In this document: positions 1 to 10,010 of the stretch, one piece after another
How positions within the stretch are numbered: position 1 is the first letter of the stretch
Layout: every line of letters begins with the position of its first letter
Origin: Bryoerythrophyllum caledonicum
Lineage: Eukaryota; Streptophyta; Bryopsida; Pottiales; Pottiaceae
Length of the DNA: 64,000 nt
Direction of reading: 5' to 3'
Assembly (NCBI GenBank): GCA_963971425.1
Contig: OZ020517.1
Location: forward strand, 31,344,734 to 31,408,733
Notes under the pieces: generated by a model
The model's input: only the letters and a program-made list of their open reading frames with translations
Database searches by the model: none
What the model was told of the DNA's origin: nothing
Translations under genes and position numbers: made by a program

Positions 1-1568
1 TGGTTCTTTCCACATATTTGACATTGAACTTTCAGGTTCACTGGCGAAGGGCATTCCGTATTCATGTGGCCCTGGCCTTTACAGTTGGTGCACCACACAT
101 TGGGTCTGAAATTCATTTGTTTTGGCCTCTTTTCTTTATCCTTAGCCATATTGACTGCCAAATCTTCCATTTTCTTTGTTAAATTCAACAACAACTGTTC
201 ATTAGAACCATCTTGTCCTGTTAGCATACTGCCCCGCTTAGATCCTTCCAACCTTGGGGGTAGATCTTGATACGGTGGATATACTACGGATGGGGGTAAA
301 CTTTGTATTGGTGCTGCATTTATTATCCCTGCTGGATATGCCCTTACCGTATTGGATACCGTCGTTGGTTTCGGATGATTTCCCAGTGCCTCCATCCAAC
401 TTGGTCCCTTAACTCCGTCTGGGGGTATCATTGTCGATCCTATAGATAAAACGGGATTGAAATGACACTCTTCCCACAACTTTGCTCTTAGCAGCGAGGC
501 TGCTACCGTAACAGGCCGTTCTTCCTTTACAAACATCCTTAGTTTAGGTGGGTACAATCCATTAACTAATATCGATAACACAAACGATTCCGGCAAGTCA
601 TTATTTGGCCATCTGTGTATTATATCTGCCACTCTCCCATAATATGACTCCACGGCTTCGCCTGGGATCATTCGACTATTAATCAGTCTTTCTCTTAACC
701 TATCTTCATAGCCCACTGGTCTAAAATGAGTCAGAAATGCGTCCCTCAACGTATTCCAGTTCGCAAAGTGACCCACCGCTTGTCGATTATACCAATCGAA
801 TGCCACTTCCTTCAACGTGGCTGGAAACCATCTTAACCACACATCTTCCGTTCTTCCATTGTTCGCGACACACGCTGTTAGGAATTGAGATAGGTGCTGT
901 TGTGGATCCGCTCCTGGCCTACCACTAAAAGTCAGTAACGGAGCTACATTCGTAGTGCGATCCGTTGCCGCTCCCATTTGTATTACAATTGGTATCGCCG
1001 GGATTCCGAGTTGTGGTGGATTTGGTTGTTCAGCCATATCTTCTTCTTCTTTTTCCTTTTCCTCTTCTTCAACCTCTATCTCTACTTCTCTTTCTTTCTC
1101 TAGTTCTTCCCTCTCTTCTCCCTCCTCAAACAATCGTCTTACTATTTGTTCCTCCTCTTGATCTTCGTGATTTTTAGCTCCTGATAGCGCTTGCAGTTTT
1201 GCTGCAACCGAGTCAAATAAAGTTCGTAATGCTCCAAACGTGCCTAAGGGGGTTCCCAAACCTTCCGAGCTTCCCTCTCCTCGCACTTGAGTTCGTGGGC
1301 CAACTTCTGGATAGCTCCGTCCGAATAAAGTTCTCGAGGCTACATGCAATCCCGTCCACAACTGAAATACAGATTCCCTTTCCTCTACTGGGCAAAATAA
1401 TGCTCGTCGAAAATCTCTTAGCCACGGTTTAACCCAACTCCTTCTTCGTTTGCTTTTCCGTACTCGCTCCTCCCGCTCTCTAATTAGATTTCTTGTTCGC
1501 CATCACCTTTCCCTTGTTGAAATCCAACGATCAACATTCCATTCGGCATCCACATCCTCGTTGTTCAT
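1..1568 (-). pseudogene. gag: Ty3/gypsy-type retrotransposon gag, cut by the window edge
   Basis: Translating the minus strand from the ATG at 1568 gives one long frame running off the window at base 1, broken once by TGA at 1503-1505. An acidic Glu/Lys-rich linker is followed by a retrotransposon gag domain (positions about 950-480 on the minus strand) with the hallmark segments RWFPATLKEVAFDWYN, LRDAFLTHFRP and AVESYYGRV. Near the end is a CCHC zinc knuckle, CTNCKGQGHMNTEC (about 100-59), and the first Cys pair of a second one (CQIC). Gag binds and packages element RNA; protease, reverse transcriptase and integrase would lie beyond base 1. The frame sits directly after a primer-binding site (1633-1651), as expected for gag. 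An ATG downstream of the stop could still start a shorter gag, so the element may not be fully dead. The family call is secure; activity is unknown. Confidence 0.85.
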
Positions 1569-1632
1569 AATCTCCTCCAAACATTTCCAGCATATTACAC
1601 ATAATTCTTTTTAATATTTACAATTTTATCAC

Positions 1633-1651
1633 ATCCCCGGCAGCGGCGCCA
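1633..1651 (-). promoter_or_regulatory. Retrotransposon primer-binding site (tRNA-Asp type)
   Basis: On the minus strand this reads TGGCGCCGCTGCCGGGGAT, close to the site complementary to the 3' end of tRNA-Asp used by many plant gypsy elements. It lies three bases after a CA dinucleotide (1655-1656) that would be the end of the 5' LTR, and about 65 bases before the gag ATG. This fixes the element's orientation and one LTR edge. Confidence 0.75.
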
Positions 1652-1654
1652 AAA

Positions 1655-2690
1655 TGTGAAGCATAAAACCGAGATAGTTAAAATAACTATCACTCAGCGA
1701 GTTCGTCCCTAGGGAATTGAAAGTTATGTTCTGCCATAATATTAGTGTCACAATTATATGTAAATGTGGTCCGTAGTCCTTACAAAGCCTTAATTTAACA
1801 CCATAATCCGTTAATAATCCTCCAAGTCAAGTGCCACTAAATCTTCCATATCATTCTCTACATCCAAGTGCAAGTATTCTGCTCTTCCTATAGCCTCCGT
1901 TGTCTCGTACTCACCTATGTGCCATTCCATTGCTTCTTCTATTGTTGTCGGTTCAGCGGGAAATCCGTTCTTCTCCTCTTCCGTTCCGTAGCTCATTAGC
2001 CAGGTGTAATCCTCTTCTCGTAATCTCGCTCCTATCTCCGTTCTTTGATTTGCTTTGATCCGTATGTAGATCTCGTGGTCAATTCTCTCCTTTTCCACTC
2101 GGTTTACAATTGTCACTCTTTCCTTATCGCTGTTCAACCATCCATACTTCAAATTCAACCAACACCTGAATGCCTTGAATTTCTCCTCGTCCGTTAGTTC
2201 CAATCCTGGCATTACTTCATCTTCATAATCTGATTATTAATTATGTTCAATTCAAAACACACTTTTATTCTGACAATTATTTAATCTCTCAATTATCTAT
2301 CTCCTACATTAACCCGCAATTGCGGTCCTCAAATTTATATTCATATCAGTTTCTACTGATTTCCTTTCTCTCGCCTCACTCAACTCTCCTTCTCGGTGTC
2401 ATTTATTTGCTCTCAATTGACTTCATCCACAATGTAATCTTTCTCGATTCTTCAATGTGCACAACTTCAATTACATTAACTTCCGGGAACAATACATCAA
2501 AGAAAACAAAGAGATAGCACAACGCTTATCTCGGCACTACAACTGATCAACACAATTGGGCCTCGAGCCAGTTCCAAAAATCCTACTTATGCACCCGCAA
2601 CTTCCAACGGTATACCCTTTCACAGCAACCGACACCCCTTCCGAGCTCAACTCCGTTGGAAGCCCGGTATTTACGCTCCTAAACCTCTAA
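1655..2690 (-). mobile_element. Presumed 5' LTR of the gypsy element
   Basis: The edge at 1655 is set by the primer-binding site. The far edge is a guess: unrelated LINE sequence begins at about 2691, so the LTR can be at most about 1.03 kb. The partner LTR lies outside the window, so direct-repeat proof is not available. The region is AT-rich apart from the ORF at 1811-2212. Confidence 0.4.
1811..2212 (-). CDS. 133-residue hydrophilic ORF inside the presumed LTR
   Basis: An ATG-started frame of 133 codons encodes a very acidic protein (start MPGLELTDEEKFKAF, many Glu/Asp and Arg, end DLEDY). It has no signal peptide, membrane segment or Cys motif, and I do not recognise the family. It lies upstream of the primer-binding site on the same strand, which would put it inside the 5' LTR, an unusual place for a coding region. 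It could be an LTR-borne accessory ORF, a chance ORF, or a captured fragment. Confidence 0.35.
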   Translation of the reverse strand: MPGLELTDEEKFKAFRCWLNLKYGWLNSDKERVTIVNRVEKERIDHEIYIRIKANQRTEIGARLREEDYTWLMSYGTEEEKNGFPAEPTTIEEAMEWHIGEYETTEAIGRAEYLHLDVENDMEDLVALDLEDY

Positions 2691-3475
2691 CTAACTTACT
2701 TTAACTAAAAAAAAGGTTAAGTCAAATATGAGGACTATTCTACGTTCTACAATATGTGATGGTTTTGGCATTTTGAGTAGAACATGGAGCCATTTGTCCG
2801 GGTCTGAGAAAGTGCATATGGGGCATGTTACATATGGGAATTTATCTATTCCAAATAAGAGTTGTTTTCGGGCGTTTCCCATATATCGACTATTACGGAA
2901 TTTGATGACGCATGTTATTTGTGAGTTCGGCATGATGGGATTCTTCCAAGAATTCGTAGAGAGTTCATAGTCTATTTTGTTGTTGCCAACCCATTATTGT
3001 ATATTAGAGAAGTTTTCTTCGATTGTGTCAAGGTTGTTATAGAGGTCTTGTTTCTTCACATATTTGTTCAAGAATAAAACGGGCCCTTTATCGGGGGTAT
3101 CCTCTTTAGAAGGCCAATCTTCTTTTTGGAAGTAGTATAGGGTAGCATGTGCATGTTCGTACGAGTCTTTGGCATTTTCATGCGTTTTTTTGCGGACCTC
3201 TTTTCCAAGTTTATTTGCTTGTTCGTTTCCATCGATATTGGCATGGGCTCTAACTTTGTGAAGGGTTGTTATATGTGTTTAGTTTTGTAACATGTGGACC
3301 AACGACATTAAAATAGTTTGGTCGAGATGGCTATTGTAGAGGATAGGGTTTGTTATTTGGATGTTTAGTAGATAAAGTGCATTGATACAGTCAGTGAATA
3401 TGTGTGCGGGTTCGTTGTTGTGTTGTGTTGTGTTGTGATGATTTGTAGTGTTTTGGGTATGGCCATAAGTTATGC
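2691..3475 (-). pseudogene. Decayed LINE (non-LTR retrotransposon) 3' end with RNase H domain
   Basis: Read on the minus strand from about 3475 down: an RNase H-like segment (FTDCINALYLLN, then KVRAHANIDGNEQANKLGK, the usual K-x-x-A-H-x-x-x-x-G-N-E-x-A-D/N-x-L core), a linker, then the LINE tail RYMGNARKQLLFG and CPIC...PDKWLHVLL, a zinc-knuckle-like end typical of plant LINEs. The frame is broken by TAA at 3279-3281 and 2994-2996. The third Cys expected after HVLL is replaced. No reverse transcriptase is visible upstream, so this is a 5'-truncated dead copy. It abuts the presumed gypsy LTR. Confidence 0.75.
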
Positions 3476-3841
3476 TCTAAGGATATTTTAGTGTGTGGAA
3501 ATTACTCCATGGAGTACACGAAATAGTAGACCAAATACATTATACAATATCAATGAATACAACAAAATCTTTCTATAAGCATTTTTTCTATTCATATTTG
3601 GATGCGTTTGCATTTTAATGTATGCATGTTTGAATTAATGATTGCATATACTTCATTGCTTAAAATGGTTCTAGATGACCGAGTAAATATGCCATAGCAA
3701 TCTACCTACAAAGTTAGGCATTGAACTTCCTTAAAATGCTTTATAAACACTCACAAGAAATAGGTTTTTGAAAAACCTTCTACGCAATTTATTTTTTCTA
3801 CTAAATCAAAACCTTCCGTAGAGAGCCGATATCCACTATTA
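3476..3841. other. AT-rich intergenic stretch, no gene seen
   Basis: No coding frame or structured repeat recognised. A short (TTGTG)n run lies at about 3419-3436, inside the LINE edge. Confidence 0.5.
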
Positions 3842-4485
3842 ATATAATCTAGCCAAATTACAGTTTCATCCACTGCGGATGAAAGTAGTCAACGGATGGA
3901 AAAATAGTCCGTGGTTGGAAGAACAGTCCCTGGACGAAAAACAGTCTCCGGAAGAAAAATCATCCGCGAATGACTATGGCTAAGTGTTAAGAATCATCAC
4001 GAACACTATTAAGAAACACTTAATGTTTGTAACCCGCTCCCTCTCTACCCTTCCAATTTTTTTTAAGTAGTTTTGAAATGAATCTTTTTCTTAATATTTG
4101 GTAATATAGAAAATTCATTAAAATGGTTGTTATAATGCGTTGCAAAACAAGCGCAAACCACTACTAAACTTCTATAGATGCAAACTAGCGGTTGGCGCTT
4201 GCTTTGCAACGCATTAGTCCAACCATTTTAATGTAGTTTAATATTATAATTTGTTTTTCAAAATTTCATCCACAGTCTAATTTTCATCCGCTGCAAAAAT
4301 TGCATCCGTAGTCTGATTTTTCATCCGCACTTTGATTTTTCATCCGCAGCCTGTTTTTCATTTGTTGCGTTGTTTTTCATCCACTGCTGAAATTTTGATC
4401 CGCTGCGAGATTTTTCTTCCGCCGCATAGAATTTCATCCACAGTGGATGAAACTAATTATTTGGCAGAATTACCTTAACAGCGAG
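3842..4485. mobile_element. Inverted-repeat element with CATCCGC minisatellite arms
   Basis: The left end (about 3845, AATCTAGCCAAATTACAG, then TTTCATCCACTGCGGATGAA) is matched inverted at the right end (about 4440-4485, TTCATCCACAGTGGATGAA, then CTAATTATTTGGCAGAATT). The interior, especially 4260-4440, is an irregular tandem array of an ~18-bp unit like TTTTTCATCCGCAGTCTGA, with complementary GGATGA copies on the left side. This is the structure of a non-autonomous fold-back or MITE-type DNA element. A smaller hairpin element sits inside it at 4116-4233. No coding capacity. Confidence 0.6.
4116..4233. mobile_element. 118-bp near-perfect hairpin (small MITE) nested in the larger element
   Basis: The arms are CATTAAAATGGTTG...AATGCGTTGCAAAACAAGCGC (4116-4160) and its near-exact reverse complement ending CCAACCATTTTAATG (about 4190-4233). 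I count about four mismatches over 44 paired bases and a loop of about 30. It interrupts the CATCCGC element, so it inserted later. If transcribed it would fold like a microRNA precursor. Confidence 0.65.
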
Positions 4486-4984
4486 TTAATAACTTCCAAA
4501 ATATTCTTTTTTTTTGGATTCCGACTTTGGATTTGGGCTTTTTAGGTGCGTGTTCATTTAGTAGGTAAGCAAAAAAATTATTACAAAAGTTTTGAAAATT
4601 TGACATTTTGGAGTGTATTTAAAAATAACATTTTAGGGACTAAACTTTGGAGGTAGATTATGGCTAGAGAATATGTTCATCACATTCGATCTCATGCATG
4701 TTTTTTGTGTGTTAGTGTTGGTTGTGTTTTCAAATTTGTTATATATGGCGATATTCATTTACAAGACATGTAAGGTGTCTCATTTGAAATCTCATTCAAA
4801 ACAATAATACGATGATGGACACCAAAAGAATACAATTGGATGGAAGGGGACGTCGCCAAAGCGTGCATGAACTCTAAACATGCAAAGTTTGAATCAAACT
4901 TTTAACTTTTCTATCCACTTGATTCATGTGTAAATAGTTAGAAGAATGTACATGACAATGTCATGGAAAACCTCATCAGAAACG

Positions 4985-5660
4985 ATGTTTTTCACCGTTC
5001 CCTCGAAAAAACAAGTCTTCTCTTTATTGAAAAATAGCATATCAACCCAAGTCAAACATTTTCACACATTGTCACTCATTGTCGGGCAAGGTACCAAAAG
5101 ATCTTATTAATTTTCACATAAAACCTACATATCTTTGTATTTGTTACATTTTATTTTCTCCACATTAATATGTGGTGTAAACCTTCTTATTGACCATTCG
5201 GATTAGTAATCCAAAACACATTAAGTTCACAAAAAATAAAAGTTTGAATTGGCAAATTTTGAACCTCCACTACTTCCACAGCTGTTTTGAATACGCTACA
5301 CCTGTCCTCTACCTCAAAAAATTGTTGACTAAGGAACTAACATCATGCTTAAGGTAGTGGATTTAGACCTTGTGTAGTTCAAAATCTTGACACCATGTAA
5401 AGTCAAAGTCTGCTGATCCACTAAACGCAGTGAAGTAAATGAACCATTTGCTTCACTTCACACACTATAATCTTTCAATCTATGCGGTCAAAGTTTTTGA
5501 AATATTGTAAACATATTTTTTAATAAGTCTTAATTGAGATCCTACGGTCAGAACTAGAAATCAAACTTTTGGTTTCCTTCTATGGTCATTGCACTAGAAT
5601 CCAACAACTTTGAAGTGTTTTCGGTGCAAAACTGTCACGATAACTTTGGGGATATAGGAG
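4985..5660 (+). repeat. R1 dispersed repeat, copy a
   Basis: A ~0.7-kb AT-rich family with several copies in this window. Landmarks in order: AGTCAAACATTTTCACA, GTCGGGCAAGGTACCAAAA, ACATAAAAC, ATGTGGTGTAAACCTT, TTAAGTTCACAAAAAA, GAACCTCCA, ACTAACATCATGCTTAA, GTCAAAGTCTGCT, ACACTATAATCTTT, GAGATCCTACG. Other copies are at 27245-27965 and 33540-34245 (plus) and at 30325-30900 and 48560-49400 (minus). It has no coding capacity, so it is probably a non-autonomous transposable element. Confidence 0.6.
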
Positions 5661-5799
5661 ACATGTTGTATGAGTAGGGAGTCGGGCCTGAGGAGGCGTT
5701 TCAAATGGGGTAATTTCTATAAATGCTAAATTATATTCAAGAAACATAAAATGGATGAGGTTATGTATGATTTAGTGCCATGGGCACTATGATCTATCC

Positions 5800-6130
5800 A
5801 AAAAAGTCGAACCCAAACTCGTAAAATTTGATATACGTCTTCTCTACATAAAACCTAGAGATCATCATATTTTACACATTTTTCTTTTTCAACAACATGT
5901 AGTGAAAACCTTCCTAACCTAGGTTTGGATTATCATTTGAAATCAAATTTAGTTTACAAAAAAATAAAACGTGGAATGGCAATTTTTAAACTCTAGTATT
6001 TGCGCACTTGATTTGAATATGCTACAATTCTTCTCTACCATTAAAAATTAGTGTGTAGGGAAATATCATCATAAGGTTGAATTTGGATATTTTGAGGTGA
6101 TTTTAAAATTAAAAAAATTCTACAAGAATT
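5800..6130 (+). repeat. R1 dispersed repeat, partial copy b
   Basis: Carries only the middle landmarks of R1: ACATAAAACCTAGAGATC, ATGTAGTGAAAACCTTCC, TTAGTTTACAAAAAAAT, a Tyr-poor AT linker and ATATCATCATAAGG. It is truncated on both sides relative to copy a. Confidence 0.45.
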
Positions 6131-6470
6131 CTGAAATAGAACACAATGATAAGTTAAAAAATCATAACTCAGCCACAAGCAAAACCATATAAAATACAAT
6201 AAATGTCGGTCTTTGCACAGCTATATGAAAAAAAAGTTTTTTTACTTCTTGTGCTCAAATTTCAAAGGCATGTAGTACATATTAATCTAAGACTATTGCT
6301 ATAGTCACTTTAAAACGTGCATGCTATCTAATACACTCTAATAATGCCAAAAGGAATAAAGTAAAACCTATGTATTACTAATAGGTGGACCGAAAATGCT
6401 CATGAGGCGTGGGCCAATTGTGTGTGTCGCTGAAGCGTGTAATGATTTGAAACAACCCTCCAGCGCCGTC
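6131..6470. other. AT-rich 3' flank of the kinase-like gene
   Basis: No gene seen. It should contain the 3' untranslated region and polyadenylation site of the minus-strand gene ending at 6471. Confidence 0.4.
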
Positions 6471-7862
6471 TCAATTGTCGTTGCAGACTCTCTCCATGTA
6501 CATATGAAATGTATCCGCAAATTCTTGATTTGAGAATACTACGGAACTCCGAGATTTGCGTTGCAAATTCTCGTAGTCTATGGACATTGTCCGCCTGTTG
6601 ACTCGTTGCACTATTCGGGCCGTAGCGAACTCCTCCGAAGCCATCGATAACTTCGGAATCATTTGCACATCCGCATCTGGTCTGTGCAAGTACGCAACCC
6701 GCAGATCCACCCACCATCGCTTTCGCAGAGTCTCGGCCATGTCTTCACGATTCGTGAACGTATAAAGAGACTGCATTGGTTCGGTAACCTTCGTGGTCAT
6801 GCCCCAATCGCATACTCCAATATACACTCGCGATTCATCTGGAGGGAAGTGGAGGAGGATATTGTCCGGAGACAAGTCATTGTGGAGATTGTTGCTCTTG
6901 TGGACCTCGTTTATGATGCGCAACAACGCCCACGCAATCTCGGTCCATTTTTTGTAAAAACGAACCAACTCATGAGCTCGAATAACCTCATCCTCGGAAA
7001 ATCTCCCATAGTTCAAATGTACAAAGACATCGTCACCATACTTGATATCCTGGTTCAGCATCTCTCGAATTGTCCCGCCATTCCACTCATACGCATAGCC
7101 TTCGTACTTGTCCGGATGAATGGCCACAAAACGGATGACACTTGGATGTGGAATCCTGACCGCCATCGACTCGTTCTGATGCTCTACTTTTGCCAAGTCC
7201 GGCCGGGTCTCCGATTGGTTGGACAATTTGGCGGCAAATTCCCAGAATGGTTCAATGCCCGGAGCACCTTCAATGCGGACTTTGCAAATGGTGGCGTATC
7301 CACTTCTCCAGTTGACATTGTCCATTCGTATAACCGCGGCTGTTGGAGGAATGGCAATGAGATGAGTTTTTCGCAGCAGGTCTTCTTGGTGCCCCTCTAT
7401 CGAGTTCCACCATCCCACAAAGCCACGCATGTTTCGATTCTTGGAAAATGGCTTCATCTGGGCCACAAATAGATCAGCCTTCAATAGCACGTCGTTGAAA
7501 TCTCCATCCGACGTGCGATTGAACCTCTCAAACTTGGTCAACAAGTTCTTGGCATTCCAAAGTGTATCGTGCACTCTGGCATCCAAGAACTTCAAAAACC
7601 TCCGCTTCTCGGTCTCCGTATTCCACATCGGGGCTTGAAGCACGTCCATCAAGAGCTGCCACATGTCCCTCCGGAACTTCTCGGGGCATTCATTCTGATA
7701 TCTGACGTACTTGCTCTCCAATGATCGAAGAATATATGCCTCATAGAATCTGACAGTCAGTTCTATGAGGAAATTCTTGCAAGTCTCAGATGGAACGTCG
7801 TGGATTGGATAAAGCTTAACTCCGAAGTCCACAACCATCTGCTTCTTCTTGTCCTCTGGCAT
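6471..7862 (-). CDS. Kinase-like protein with HND catalytic loop and CDWG motif
   Basis: A single-exon frame of 463 codons from the ATG at 7862, ending in TGA. An earlier ATG in the same frame (7970) would add a 36-residue low-complexity leader, which I reject. Residues about 1-190 are helical and unlike known domains. The C-terminal half has protein-kinase features: a glycine-loop-like GYATICKVRI, a beta-3-like EFAAK lysine, a conserved AVRIPHPSVIRFVAIHP stretch, a catalytic loop HNDLSPDN in place of HRDLKxxN, and VCDWG in place of DFG. Asp and Asn of the loop and Asp of the metal motif are kept, so phosphotransfer is possible. The HND/CDWG changes put it outside ordinary kinase subfamilies. 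The open, stop-free frame amid decayed elements argues for function. Substrate and pathway unknown. GC-rich DNA (8090-8300) lies just upstream and may be its promoter. Confidence 0.7.
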   Translation of the reverse strand: MPEDKKKQMVVDFGVKLYPIHDVPSETCKNFLIELTVRFYEAYILRSLESKYVRYQNECPEKFRRDMWQLLMDVLQAPMWNTETEKRRFLKFLDARVHDTLWNAKNLLTKFERFNRTSDGDFNDVLLKADLFVAQMKPFSKNRNMRGFVGWWNSIEGHQEDLLRKTHLIAIPPTAAVIRMDNVNWRSGYATICKVRIEGAPGIEPFWEFAAKLSNQSETRPDLAKVEHQNESMAVRIPHPSVIRFVAIHPDKYEGYAYEWNGGTIREMLNQDIKYGDDVFVHLNYGRFSEDEVIRAHELVRFYKKWTEIAWALLRIINEVHKSNNLHNDLSPDNILLHFPPDESRVYIGVCDWGMTTKVTEPMQSLYTFTNREDMAETLRKRWWVDLRVAYLHRPDADVQMIPKLSMASEEFATARIVQRVNRRTMSIDYENLQRKSRSSVVFSNQEFADTFHMYMERVCNDN

Positions 7863-8089
7863 CTTTTTTAAACCGCCGCCGTTCGAAGTTTTAAAAAAAA
7901 ACTTTTTAGAACAAGTTTTTAAAAAAACTTTAAAAAAACGGCAAAAACCTCCCCCCCCAATGTGAATCACTTTTTCCCTTCCAAAGATGAGCCAATGGAT
8001 AGAAAAATGTCAGCCAAAGCCACTCCGCATCCACTCAAAAATATATTTTGATAGAGGAAGGAAAAAGTAAGAAAGAGAGGACGGCGAGC

Positions 8090-8310
8090 GGCCTTTTATA
8101 AATGTCGCAGACGGCCATGAGGCCGACTGCGACCACGGCCGTCCGATCAGTCAGCCGCCCAATCGACGGCCAGGCAGCCGACGGCCTGATCAGACGGCCG
8201 TCATGCGCCCGCGCGATCATATCGCGGTCGTCCGATCAGGCAGACGGCCAAGGTGCCGTCCGATCGCTCCGATGTCAGCGAACGATCGGACGACTTTTCG
8301 CAACATGATG
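8090..8310. promoter_or_regulatory. GC-rich palindromic island upstream of the kinase-like gene
   Basis: An abrupt GC-rich island in AT-rich DNA, packed with GACGGCC/GGCCGTC and CCGATCAG/CTGATCGG-type words on both strands, so several stems could form. It lies about 230-450 bases 5' of the minus-strand gene at 6471-7862 and about 300 bases before the mini-gene array, so it could serve either as a CpG-rich promoter. A run of 12 C follows at 8390-8401. Confidence 0.35.
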
Positions 8311-8622
8311 GCTGCAATCTGGCCGCGTGGCACTTCGTCGAATCTGACGGTCCAGAAAACTTACCAGGGCCTTTCGTAAATGCATTTTATCCCCCCCCCC
8401 CCGACGTTGCGTCCGACGTGACATCAGGACGTCCTTAGACGCTCTCAGACCCCCAAGGACGCTAGATTCGTAACCATGCCTGCCACCTTGAACCCGGATT
8501 GACTATAGTAAGCAAGGTTTAACGCCCATCTAGCCACGCCAATCGCAAATAACTCTGCTTCGCCTCCACCATCCCTGTCGCCTCCACCATCCTCGTCGCC
8601 CGATTATCTTGATTGTGTCGCA

Positions 8623-8995
8623 ATGGCCGAGTCTGCGAAGGTAGGTTTCGTGAGCCCGATTTCGTGTGCTTGGGATTGGGATTTCAAATGAACGTTTGTA
8701 TTGTGTCAAAGATGAAGATTGGACATCGGGCGGCGTTTGCGCCGAGGCTATTGTAGCGGCGGCGTGGACACACCACGCTTCATCAGCGCGTAGAGAAGTT
8801 CTTGGTTTGATTTTCTTGTTTTTTTATTCTAGTTTTGCTAAGTCTATTTGTTTTTTATATGCAGGATTTTCCAAGCCTGAACTGTTGTCAAAGATTACAG
8901 GGATGGCCTTCCTCGCGGTGGGGGCCAACCAGAATATCATGGGTCCTAGATTCGAAGGCTTCGAAAGCCACTTGAAGGCTAAAATTGGGCCTTGA
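8623..8995 (+). pseudogene. Mini-gene copy 1 (one-base frameshift)
   Basis: Exon 1 8623-8640 (MAESAK), intron 8641-8864, exon 2 8865-8995. Exon 2 is 131 bases against 132 in the other copies; the missing base lies near 8877-8880, shortly after DFPSL. Downstream of it the intact-type frame resumes (LLSKITGMAFLAVGAN, IMGPRFEG). Either a null copy or one using a shifted splice site. Confidence 0.6.
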
Positions 8996-9129
8996 CACCT
9001 CGAACCCCGACTGACTGTAGTGAGCGGGGTAGTTAGCGGGGTTTAAGGCCCATGTTGGCCACGCCGATCGCAAATAACTCTGCTTCGCCCCCACCATCTC
9101 CGTCGCCCAATTTTCTTCATTGTGTCGCA

Positions 9130-9503
9130 ATGGCGGAGTCTGCGAAGGTAGGTTTCGTGAGCCCGATTTCGTGTGCTTGGGACTGGGATTTCAAATGAAC
9201 GTTTGTGTTGTGTCAAAGATGGCGATTGGACATCGGGCAGCGTTTGCGCCGAGGCTATTGTAGCGGCGGCGTGGACACGCCACGCTTCATGAGCGCGCAG
9301 AGAAGTTCTTGGTTTGATTTTCTTGTTTTTTTATTCTAGTTTTGCTAAGTGTATTTGTTTTTGATATGCAGGATTTTCCAAGCTTGCGTCTCTTATCGAA
9401 GGTTGCTGGGGTGGCTTTACTCGCAGTAGGGGCCAACCCGAATATCATGGGTCCTAGATTCGAAGGCTTGGACAGCCACTTCAAGGCTAAAACCGGGCCC
9501 TGA
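9130..9503 (+). CDS. Mini-gene copy 2, intact 49-residue protein
   Basis: Exons 9130-9147 and 9372-9503 with GT-AG intron 9148-9371 give a 49-residue protein: a 6-residue start MAESAK, then DFPSLRLLSK, a hydrophobic stretch VAGVALLAVGA (about residues 17-27), NPNIMGPRFEG and a basic tail ending AKTGP. It could be a small membrane-associated subunit with one short hydrophobic helix. I do not recognise the family. The AAGGCCCAT word upstream is a promoter motif common in plant genes for mitochondrial and ribosomal proteins, which hints at a housekeeping organelle role, but that is inference. Without splicing, exon 1 runs into a stop within the intron, so the gene makes sense only as spliced. 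Confidence 0.55.
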
Positions 9504-9636
9504 CACCTCGAACCCGGATTAACTGTAGTGAGCGGGGTAGTGAGCGGGGTTTAAGGCCCATCTCGGCCACGCCGATCGCAAATAACTCTGCGTCGCCCCA
9601 CCATCTCCGTCGCCCAATTTTCTTCATTGTGTCGCA

Positions 9637-10010
9637 ATGGCAGAGTCTGCGAAGGTAGGTTTCATGAGCCCGATTTCGTGTGCTTGGGATTGGGATTTCA
9701 AATGAACGTTTGTGTTGTGTCAAAGATGGCGATTGGACATCGGGCGGCGTTTGCGCCGAGGCTATTGTAGCGGCGGCGTGGACACGCCACGCTTCATGAG
9801 CGCGCAGAGAAGTTCTTGGTTTGATTTTCTTGTTTTATTATTCTAGTTTTGCTAAGTGTATTTGTTTTTGATATGCAGGATTTTCCAAGCTTGCGTCTCT
9901 TATCGAAGGTTGCTGGGGTGGCTTTACTCGCAGTAGGGGCCAACCCGAATATCATGGGTCCTAGATTCGAAAGCTTGGACAGCCACTTGAACGCTAAAAC
10001 CGGGCCTTGA
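9637..10010 (+). CDS. Mini-gene copy 3, intact 49-residue protein
   Basis: Exons 9637-9654 and 9879-10010, intron 9655-9878 (224 bases). The protein matches copy 2 except for three changes in the last third (G to S after PRFE, F to L, K to N). Most other nucleotide differences between the copies lie outside the coding exons. Same unknown function as copy 2. Confidence 0.55.

Noticed and set aside
9130-9503. Possible identity of the 49-residue mini-gene product with the mitochondrial import subunit TOM5
   Set aside because: Only a short hydrophobic block followed by a G/N...MG tail looks similar; charge pattern and length do not align convincingly.
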